From positions 1,814,681 through 1,878,680 of the forward strand of contig NZ_BSTD01000001.1 of NCBI RefSeq assembly GCF_030269325.1: DNA of 64,000 nucleotides, in the 5' to 3' direction. The notes beneath the pieces were generated by a model. It did no database searches and had not been told where the DNA came from. It saw only the letters and a program-made list of their open reading frames with translations. This DNA comes from Amycolatopsis sp. NBRC 101858 (GTDB lineage Bacteria > Actinomycetota > Actinomycetes > Mycobacteriales > Pseudonocardiaceae). The translations under genes and the position numbers were made by a program. This document shows, one piece after another, positions 43,420 through 49,807 of the stretch (position 1 is the stretch's first letter; each line of letters begins with the position of its first letter).

Positions 43420-45587
43420 TTCGCCTCCACGCGAGGCTCTTCCGCTGCCTCGACGGGCAGCGGGTCGTCGAGGTCCAGCGGCAGGGTCGACGGCCGGTCG
43501 GTCGCCGGGCCGTCGGTGGTCGCCGGGTTTCCGTTCGTCGGCGCGTCGGCCATCGGGGCCAGTGCGGACAACCGGCCGACGAACACGGCGCGCAGGGCCG
43601 TGCGGATGCGCTCGGCGACCTCGGTGTCGGTGCCGTCGGCGTCGATCACGACGTAGCGTTCCGGGTCGGCCGCTGCCATCTCGGTGAGCAGGTGCTGGAC
43701 GCGCCACTGGTCGTTCATCGCGGTCGACCGGTCGCGCGGGGCGGCGTGCGGGGCGGAGTCCAGCAGGACGGTGAGGTCCGGCCGCAGCCGCCCGGTCGCC
43801 CAGTCGGCGAGGCCTTCGAGCTCGTCGCTGTCCAAGCCGGCGACGGCCGAGAGGTGCGCCAACGGCGAGTCGACGAACCGTTCCATCACCACGACGGAAC
43901 CGGCGTCGAGCGCCGGCTGCACGTGCCGCTCGACGATGTCCGCCCGCACCGCGGCGGCGGCCAGCGCCTGGGCCCGCGCGCCGGTCAGCGAAGCGCCGGA
44001 GACGAGCGCGGTGAGCCGCTTGTCGTCGAGCGCCGGATCGGCGGCGACCACGACGGGCCGGGTGCCGCCGCGCATCCAGTCGGCCAGGTTGACGGCCTGG
44101 ATCGCGGTGTTGATCGCGGTGGTGCCCTCGACGGCGATGAGGAAGCCGTTGACGCGCCTCGGGGTGCGGCGCAGCGCGTTGCGCAGGTCCGACAGGATCG
44201 GCTCGGTGCGCTTGTCGTCCATCTGCCGGTAGGCGAAGAGCCCGGCGACCAGCGCGATCGCGGCGCCGGCGAGCATGATCGGCCGCGTGCCGTCGATCGT
44301 GACCGGGCTGCCCCAGACGTTGATGGTGTGCGGCGCCACCACACCGACCAGGACCGGCACGGTGACCGTCGTGCCGAACAGCACGAGCTTCATCATCAGC
44401 TGGTAGATCGCGTTGATCCGGCCGCGGATGGCGTCTTCGACGCGGGAGCCGATGATCGTGACACCGGTCAGGAACGCCGTCCCGGCCCAGAATCCGACCA
44501 GGACCACGGTGATGAGCGAGATCGACAGGTGCGGCGACAACGCCACCAGCGCGAGCGAAAGCCCGGCCGCGATGATGGAGACGCCGAACAGCCGGTCGTG
44601 CGGGAGCCGCCGCGAGAGCTTGGGCGCGAAGGCCATCCCGGAGGCCAGGCCCAGGAAGACGGCCAGTACCAGGAGGCTGAACGCCGAGTCACCGGCCAGC
44701 AGGCTCGAGGAGTACGGCTTGGCGGAGCCGATCACCGCGCCGCCCGCGGCGAACGCGCCGAACGCGCCCACCAGCAGGCCGCGCACGAGCGGCGTGCTGC
44801 GGATGAACCGGAAGCCGTCGGCGATCATCGTGCCGACGCCGAGCTTCTCCTCGTCAGCCGCCTTGACCTTCTGCTCCGGCAGCGCGTGGACGTTGCGCAG
44901 CGAAAGCTCGGGGATCCGGGTGGCGATGAGGATGGCGCTGGCCAGGTAGAGCAGGCCGGTGATGATGACGACCAGCTTCGCGATGCTGAGGCTCGCGCTC
45001 TCGCCGGGGAAGAGGTGGAAGGTCGTGTTGACGCCGGTGATGATCGCGTTCGCGCCGGCCGCGGTGATGACGGCGAGGCCGTAGGTCATCACCATGCCGA
45101 GCTGGTTGGCCGTCTCGACCTGGTCGGGCCGGCGGAGCAGGTTCGGGACCGCCGCTTCCTTGGACGGGATCCACATGCTCGCCGCGCTGCCGACCAGGAA
45201 GTTGCCGACGAGCAGCCACCAGGGCGCGCTGACGAAGGCGATGGACAGCAGGAAACCGCAGCGCAGCAGGTCGGCGACCACCATGACCTTGCGGCGGTCG
45301 AACCGGTCCGCGAGCAGCCCGCCGACCGGGGCGAACAACAGCCCCGGTGCCAGGCCGGTCAGCACCACGCCCACGAACGCGAAGTTCTGGGCGAAGTAGT
45401 TGTTCGTCAGCTTCGTGGCCAGGCCGGTGAGGGCGAGGATGTTCAGCCAGTCGGCCACGCTGCACAGGTACGTGACGCCCCAGAGGCGCCGGAACGGTTT
45501 GATCGCCAGTACCCGCCGGACCCGGCTGATCGTGGACGCCTCGGCGCCCGACGACCCACCCGGGCCGGCCCCGGGTACCGATCGCAC
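43416..45587 (-). CDS. MFS transporter fused to a degenerate dTMP kinase domain
   Basis: 723 aa. Residues about 25-450 form a 12-TM MFS domain (LADRFDRRKVMVVADLLRC is the loop 2-3 motif). Residues about 480-690 have the dTMP kinase fold, but the P-loop reads AVEGTTAINTAIQ where active Tmk has EGGDGAGKST, so the Gly-Lys-Ser/Thr is missing. The DR motif is changed to ERFVDSPLAH. Such MFS-Tmk fusions are known next to holB in actinomycetes. The kinase is probably inactive here. Confidence 0.85.
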   Translation of the reverse strand: MRSVPGAGPGGSSGAEASTISRVRRVLAIKPFRRLWGVTYLCSVADWLNILALTGLATKLTNNYFAQNFAFVGVVLTGLAPGLLFAPVGGLLADRFDRRKVMVVADLLRCGFLLSIAFVSAPWWLLVGNFLVGSAASMWIPSKEAAVPNLLRRPDQVETANQLGMVMTYGLAVITAAGANAIITGVNTTFHLFPGESASLSIAKLVVIITGLLYLASAILIATRIPELSLRNVHALPEQKVKAADEEKLGVGTMIADGFRFIRSTPLVRGLLVGAFGAFAAGGAVIGSAKPYSSSLLAGDSAFSLLVLAVFLGLASGMAFAPKLSRRLPHDRLFGVSIIAAGLSLALVALSPHLSISLITVVLVGFWAGTAFLTGVTIIGSRVEDAIRGRINAIYQLMMKLVLFGTTVTVPVLVGVVAPHTINVWGSPVTIDGTRPIMLAGAAIALVAGLFAYRQMDDKRTEPILSDLRNALRRTPRRVNGFLIAVEGTTAINTAIQAVNLADWMRGGTRPVVVAADPALDDKRLTALVSGASLTGARAQALAAAAVRADIVERHVQPALDAGSVVVMERFVDSPLAHLSAVAGLDSDELEGLADWATGRLRPDLTVLLDSAPHAAPRDRSTAMNDQWRVQHLLTEMAAADPERYVVIDADGTDTEVAERIRTALRAVFVGRLSALAPMADAPTNGNPATTDGPATDRPSTLPLDLDDPLPVEAAEEPRVEAK

Positions 45588-45735
45588 GCCCTCGCTGATA
45601 CGCCCACCCCACTAGTCACCGCGGTGCCGGACGCCCTCGTGAGGTCGCCCGACCGTGAAGCCAGGGTAGCCCGATCGGACCTTGCCTCGCGGACGGCCCC
45701 GAGGTGCCGGTGGGGTGGGGAACAGCGAGCGAAAG

Positions 45736-46344
45736 CTAGTCGAACAGTCCGGTCACGCTGCTGACCAGGCTGGACACCAGCTCGATGGCGACGAAACCGA
45801 ACACGATCAGCAACGCCACGGCGAGCATGACCCCGGCCGCGCTCGACGACGGCCGGTTGAGGGACGGCATCGACATCGACGGCAGCCGCCGCCGCTTGAC
45901 GGGCACCACTTCGAGGTCTTCGTCGAAGTCGTCCTCGACGGGTGCCTGCTGCCGCACGGGCCGCTTCAGCATCGGCGGCCGGCTGGGCCAGGTGCGCCGC
46001 CGGTTCCGCTGCCGCGGAAGGAGCCCCATGGGCGGATCCGGGGCTTCGCCGACGTTGCTCGTGGTGCCGGCCGGCGGGATCGCCGCCGGAGTGCCGGAGT
46101 TCTCCTCCCGGAGGGTCTCCTCGACCATCCGCCGCACGGCTTCCTCGTCGTGCTGCACGGGCCCGGCCACCGGGAAGGCGGCGGGCTCGTGGCCATTGGC
46201 GACCGCGGTGCGTGGCTCGGGCGCCGCCGTGACCAGTCCCGAGACCGGGTCGGCGAACATTTCGCCAGGGGCTTCGGACGATGTGCCGTCGCGCTGAGTG
46301 AGCTCGGGGGCATTGAAGAAGGGAGCCTCACCGTTCGCGCTCAT
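45736..46344 (-). CDS. Hypothetical protein with C-terminal membrane anchor
   Basis: 202 aa from ATG 46344. Mainly disordered and acidic/Pro-rich, then a basic stretch (VPVKRRRLPSM) and one membrane helix near the C-terminus (MLAVALLIVFGFVAIELV). It would have a large cytoplasmic part with a tail anchor. No family recognised. It lies upstream of the MFS-Tmk gene on the same strand with a 148-nt gap. Confidence 0.6.
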   Translation of the reverse strand: MSANGEAPFFNAPELTQRDGTSSEAPGEMFADPVSGLVTAAPEPRTAVANGHEPAAFPVAGPVQHDEEAVRRMVEETLREENSGTPAAIPPAGTTSNVGEAPDPPMGLLPRQRNRRRTWPSRPPMLKRPVRQQAPVEDDFDEDLEVVPVKRRRLPSMSMPSLNRPSSSAAGVMLAVALLIVFGFVAIELVSSLVSSVTGLFD

Positions 46345-47068
46345 GGTGACCACCTCACTACTGAATGTCCTCGCCTTTCCAGGGTAGCGACGATGGCGGA
46401 TAACGCATCCGCCCAATGGCTCTGTCTGTAATGGAGGGTCGGTCACGCAGCGCAAGCCCGTGCCCGAACCCCCTGCAGTGTCCAGTCCGCCGGTGGTCCG
46501 GTCGACCGCCAATGGTGACGGATCGTAGTGAGTCGGGTCACAGGGGTCGTCGGGAGGGGTTGGCCAGGGGCCGGCCTCCGGTGACCAGTTTGCCGGTTTG
46601 CGATCGGGTCGGGGACGGGTTTGCCTGGAGGCGCCGGGCGGGCGGGATGCGCCGGTTGGCGGGTCGGCGGCGGCTGGTTGGAGCATCGGCGCCGGCGAGG
46701 GTGGTGACTGAGGGTTTCGATGGCGTTTGGGGTGCTGGGGCGCTCGCCGGCGCCGCTCGGGCTGCGGCGGCACGCCTCCGCACGAGCACGTGAGGCGCCA
46801 TCCTTCCGAGACTGCGAGCGCCGACACTCCTCCTGCGGCCGCATGAGGCTGGCGCACCTCCCGCGACCACGCGGGCCGACACCCCTCCCGCAACCGCATG
46901 AAGTTGGCGCGCTCTCCCGCGACCGCGCGAGCCGATGCCCCTCCCGCAACCGCCGCGCACCCTCCCGCGAACCGCGCGGCGCCAGAGCCGGAGCCCTCCC
47001 CGCTCGGCGGCGTCGGTGAGCCTGCGTCGGGCGGTGGGCTGGCCGCGGGATCGTCGCGATCCCTCTTC
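46345..47068. repeat. Gene-poor 0.7 kb with imperfect 55-bp tandem repeats
   Basis: No convincing gene. Three imperfect units of about 55 bp begin at 46820, 46875 and 46931, each starting GCCGA and containing CTCC[CT]GC, then CTCCCGCGACC. Low complexity and long open frames on several strands here are composition effects. Confidence 0.55.
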
Positions 47069-47860
47069 TCAGGGCACCTCCTCCTGGCCCAGGTCGACCA
47101 TCTTCCGGCACCAGTCGCGGAGCATGCCGCGGCTGAAGGGGCTCAGGACCAGCTGGCGGCGGCCGTCGCCGCGGTCGAGGGCGGCCAGGGCGAAGCGGCC
47201 CAGGTCCGTGTCCACCAGGACGAACCCGTGGTCCGGGAACTCCGCGCACAGGCCGCCGAAGGCCAGCATGTCCAGCACCGCCGTGCCCGAGCGCGGACGG
47301 CCCAGCAGCTCGCGCATCGCGCCCACGTCGGCGTCCTGGCCGTCGTGGACCAGGCCGTCGTCGTCCACCGACAGCCAGATCGCGCGGGGCGAAGCGCCGA
47401 ACGGGGCCTCCGGCAGCTCCGCCACCAGCATCTCCGGCAGCTCCTCGAAGTCGGCCAGGTGGATCGCCGTGCGGCCGGGCAGCGAGCCCATCATGAAGGC
47501 CCGTTCGCCGTCCGCGTAGCAGCGGATGTCCGCCACCTCCGGCCCGTCGTCGAACACGCCGCACAGCGCCGCCCGGACCGAACCGCGCAGCATCAGCGAC
47601 ACCACCTCGAAGCCGACCTCGTTGAGCTCGCCGTCCACGCCGAACGGGGTGCCGTCGATCCAGGCGGCCCACGCCGTGTGCCGCTCGACCTCGGCCACCA
47701 GGTCGGCGGGGTCGTCGGAAACCGGTCCGTGCACCAGGATGTCGTGGTCGCTGACCTCCGGGTTGTAGAGCCGGTCGACCGGCTCGCGGTCCGGCATCGC
47801 CGCCAGCACCGGGCCGGCGGCCAGTTCGAGCAGCTCCCGGGCCGCCGTGCGTTCAACCAT
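47069..47860 (-). CDS. EspG-like protein A
   Basis: 263 aa from ATG 47860. The C-terminal part follows the EspG pattern: RPRSGTAVLD, then DTDLGRFALAA, a DG turn and LSPFSRGMLRDW with M near the end. The N-terminal half is diverged. The start overlaps the stop of small gene A by 8 nt. It is the last gene of the operon EspG-like B, small B, small A, EspG-like A. The link to ESX is inferred from patterns only. Confidence 0.6.
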   Translation of the reverse strand: MVERTAARELLELAAGPVLAAMPDREPVDRLYNPEVSDHDILVHGPVSDDPADLVAEVERHTAWAAWIDGTPFGVDGELNEVGFEVVSLMLRGSVRAALCGVFDDGPEVADIRCYADGERAFMMGSLPGRTAIHLADFEELPEMLVAELPEAPFGASPRAIWLSVDDDGLVHDGQDADVGAMRELLGRPRSGTAVLDMLAFGGLCAEFPDHGFVLVDTDLGRFALAALDRGDGRRQLVLSPFSRGMLRDWCRKMVDLGQEEVP

Positions 47861-48059
47861 GCCGCCGCCTCTCGTCCACCTCGGCCTCCGAACCGGCCGC
47901 ACCCGCCGGAGCCGCGGCCGCCCGCGGCTCCGGCACGCCGCCGTTCAGCTCGGCCGCCGCGAGGATCGCCTCGCGGACCGTCAGGTCCCTCGGGGCCGCC
48001 TCGACCACGCGGTCCACTCCTTCCCCGTCCGTCGTTCGCACCGCCGCGTGCTCAGGCAT
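47853..48059 (-). CDS. Paralogous microprotein A
   Basis: 68 aa from ATG 48059. It contains DLTVREAILAAAELNGGVPEPR, here described in two parts: the helix LTVREAILAAAEL and then VPEPR. This motif is repeated in the neighbouring microprotein B. The tail is Ala/Pro-rich. It overlaps both neighbouring genes (8 nt each), strongly supporting translation. No known family. Confidence 0.6.
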   Translation of the reverse strand: MPEHAAVRTTDGEGVDRVVEAAPRDLTVREAILAAAELNGGVPEPRAAAAPAGAAGSEAEVDERRRHG

Positions 48060-48210
48060 GGCCCTGCACCGCCTCTCCCGCCGGTAGCTCAGCCCGCACC
48101 GGACTCCGCGGGATCGGCACGTCGCTGATCAGCTCGGCTGCCGCGAGAATCGCGGCGCGCACCGTGAGACCCAGCCGAGCCGGCTCCTCCGGCGACACCT
48201 GCTCACGCAT
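48052..48210 (-). CDS. Paralogous microprotein B
   Basis: 52 aa from ATG 48210. It carries LTVRAAILAAAELISDVPIPR (helix LTVRAAILAAAEL, then VPIPR), matching microprotein A. The ATG overlaps the stop of EspG-like B, and its own TGA overlaps the start of microprotein A by 8 nt. It is below the usual gene-calling cutoff. Function unknown; possibly a binding partner of the EspG-like proteins. Confidence 0.6.
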   Translation of the reverse strand: MREQVSPEEPARLGLTVRAAILAAAELISDVPIPRSPVRAELPAGEAVQGHA

Positions 48211-48994
48211 GGCTCTGCACCGCCTCGACGATCCACTGCTCGGCCGTGCTCCGCGAGGCCGGCCCCCACGTGACCGTCCAGCGCCCCGTCCGGCCGACCG
48301 CCGCGCTGAACTGGTAGCGGCCCAGGTCGTTGTCCACCAGCCCGAACGCGCCGTGCGGGTACTCGGCCAGGATCGCGTTGCGCACCGCGAGGTCGACCAG
48401 CACCGTGCCCAGCCGCGGCCGGGCCGCGCACTCGCGGATCAGCTCGACCGCCTGCTCGCACCGGCGCGGGATCAGCCCTCCCTCGTCGGTCTCGATGCGC
48501 ACGTGCTGCCCGGGGCCCGGCGGCCGGTCGGGCAGGCCGTCGAACACCCAGCCCGGCAGCTCGCTCAGGAAGCCGGACCGCAGGCGCGCGCGGTTGCCCA
48601 GCTTGTGCAGCACCGTGGTGTAGTCCTCGTCGCCGAAGAACCGGACTTCCCACGGCTCTCGCCGCGCCGGGAAGACGCCCGTGACCACGCCGCGGATGAA
48701 GCCGCCCCGCAGCGCCCGGTACAGCCCGACGGCTTCCGGGGTGACCTCGCCGCCCGGGGCGAGGCCGATCGCGGCCATCCCGGCGACGAACCGGGTGTAC
48801 TGCTCCACCTCGTCGGCGAGGGTGCGCGCAGGCGAGGAGCGACGGCCCGGCAGCGGTTCGGTGTCCGCCAGCACCGGCGGGATCTCGAACTCGGGGTCGT
48901 AGAACTCCATCACCGAGGGCCGCTCCGGCACCTCGGCCGACAGCGGGGCGATGACCTCGTCGATGACGTCGAAGACGGCGACTGAAGTGTTCAC
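48203..48994 (-). CDS. EspG-like protein B
   Basis: 263 aa from GTG 48994, the same length as copy A. EspG-like C-terminal pattern: ARPRLGTVLVD, DNDLGRYQFSAAV, TVTWGPASRS. The N-terminal half starts VAVFDVIDEVIAPL. Extending the start to 49054 is possible, but the extra codons would be unusually AT-rich and are better read as promoter DNA. It heads the four-gene operon. Confidence 0.6.
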   Translation of the reverse strand: MNTSVAVFDVIDEVIAPLSAEVPERPSVMEFYDPEFEIPPVLADTEPLPGRRSSPARTLADEVEQYTRFVAGMAAIGLAPGGEVTPEAVGLYRALRGGFIRGVVTGVFPARREPWEVRFFGDEDYTTVLHKLGNRARLRSGFLSELPGWVFDGLPDRPPGPGQHVRIETDEGGLIPRRCEQAVELIRECAARPRLGTVLVDLAVRNAILAEYPHGAFGLVDNDLGRYQFSAAVGRTGRWTVTWGPASRSTAEQWIVEAVQSHA

Positions 48995-49018
48995 CCCTAG
49001 ATTGAACACCCTGGCACC

Positions 49019-49042
49019 GACAATTTCTCGCACATATGTTCG
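49019..49042 (-). promoter_or_regulatory. Candidate ECF-type promoter of the EspG-like operon
   Basis: On the minus strand CGAAC, 16 nt, GTC, followed by GGTG. The 3' part GAAATTGTCGGTG is identical to the element at 49714-49737, and the sequence is AT-rich for this genome. The spacing fits an extracytoplasmic-function sigma promoter. Confidence 0.45.
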
Positions 49043-49080
49043 ACTGGGTGACATCGTTCGGTGAGCGGTCGGCGAGCGGC

Positions 49081-49689
49081 TCAGGCATGCTCCGGCACCC
49101 GCCCTTCGACGAACTCCGCGAGCCTCTCCACACTTCCGGGCAGCCACCAGAACCGGCGGTGACCGCCCCGGCGTCTGCCCAGTGCCGCGAGGTGCCGGCC
49201 GCGGTCGTCGTCGACGAACGCCAGCATCTCCCACGGCCACCGCGCGCCGTCGCGCACGATGTCGAACTGGATGGTGCCCAGCCGCGGCCGGCGCAGGTCC
49301 TCCATCAGGTCGAAGATCAGGCACTCCTGCTCGGGCTCGAGCACTCCGCGCTCGTCAGCGTCGAGGTACGACCCCTCGCCCGGCGCCGGCGGATGCGGTG
49401 GCAGCCGCGTCAGCGCCAGGGCGAGCAACTCCGCGACCGAATCCGGCGAAGGCCCGGACAGGCGCACCCCCTCGCCGGCGACGCCGAACCGCGTCCGGTC
49501 GTCGAAGAACGCCGATGTCCACGGCTCGCCGAACACCGCGACGGCCACGCCGCAGACGCCGCCGGTGCCCGCGAAACCGGGGAGCGATTCGATCAGGTCC
49601 GCGGCGGTGGAGCTGCCGGCGGCCGCCGCCCGGACCGGCTTGAGGATCTTGGTGGTCACCGTGTGCACGGTGCGTGGTGTCGTGGTCAC
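49081..49689 (-). CDS. EspG-like protein C
   Basis: 202 aa from GTG 49689. The C-terminal pattern RRPRLGTIQFD, DDDRGRHLAAL and WWLPGSVERLAEFV matches copies A and B; the rest is shorter. No microprotein follows it. It stands alone 87 nt upstream of EspG-like B, with the same type of promoter, and its own stop is close to the promoter of the operon. Confidence 0.55.
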   Translation of the reverse strand: MTTTPRTVHTVTTKILKPVRAAAAGSSTAADLIESLPGFAGTGGVCGVAVAVFGEPWTSAFFDDRTRFGVAGEGVRLSGPSPDSVAELLALALTRLPPHPPAPGEGSYLDADERGVLEPEQECLIFDLMEDLRRPRLGTIQFDIVRDGARWPWEMLAFVDDDRGRHLAALGRRRGGHRRFWWLPGSVERLAEFVEGRVPEHA

Positions 49690-49713
49690 GCGTTCAGGAA
49701 ACCCGGGACCACC

Positions 49714-49737
49714 GACAATTTCCCGAACATCCGTTCG
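49714..49737 (-). promoter_or_regulatory. Candidate ECF-type promoter of EspG-like C
   Basis: CGAAC, 16 nt, GTC, then GGTG, as at 49019-49042. Of the 24 positions, 20 are the same in both copies. Confidence 0.45.
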
Positions 49738-49769
49738 AGGTGTCACCCGAAAGTGTGGCCGAGCGCCAG

Positions 49770-49797
49770 AAAGGCCCCCGGCGCACCGGGGGCCCTT
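49770..49797 (-). terminator. topA terminator
   Basis: AAGGCCCCCGG (49771-49781) and CCGGGGGCCCTT pair nearly perfectly 11 nt after the topA stop; on the minus strand the stem is followed by TCTGG. Confidence 0.7.
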
Positions 49798-49807
49798 CCG
49801 AGCGGTC

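Noticed and set aside
46443..47672. A 409-codon minus-strand frame covering the gene-free stretch and part of EspG-like A
   Set aside because: It is Arg/Pro/Gly-rich in a different frame from the supported gene and crosses the tandem repeats.
48052..48210. The microproteins as RiPP precursors
   Set aside because: No leader/core pattern, no Cys/Ser/Thr-rich core and no modifying enzymes nearby; the shared segment is a helix.
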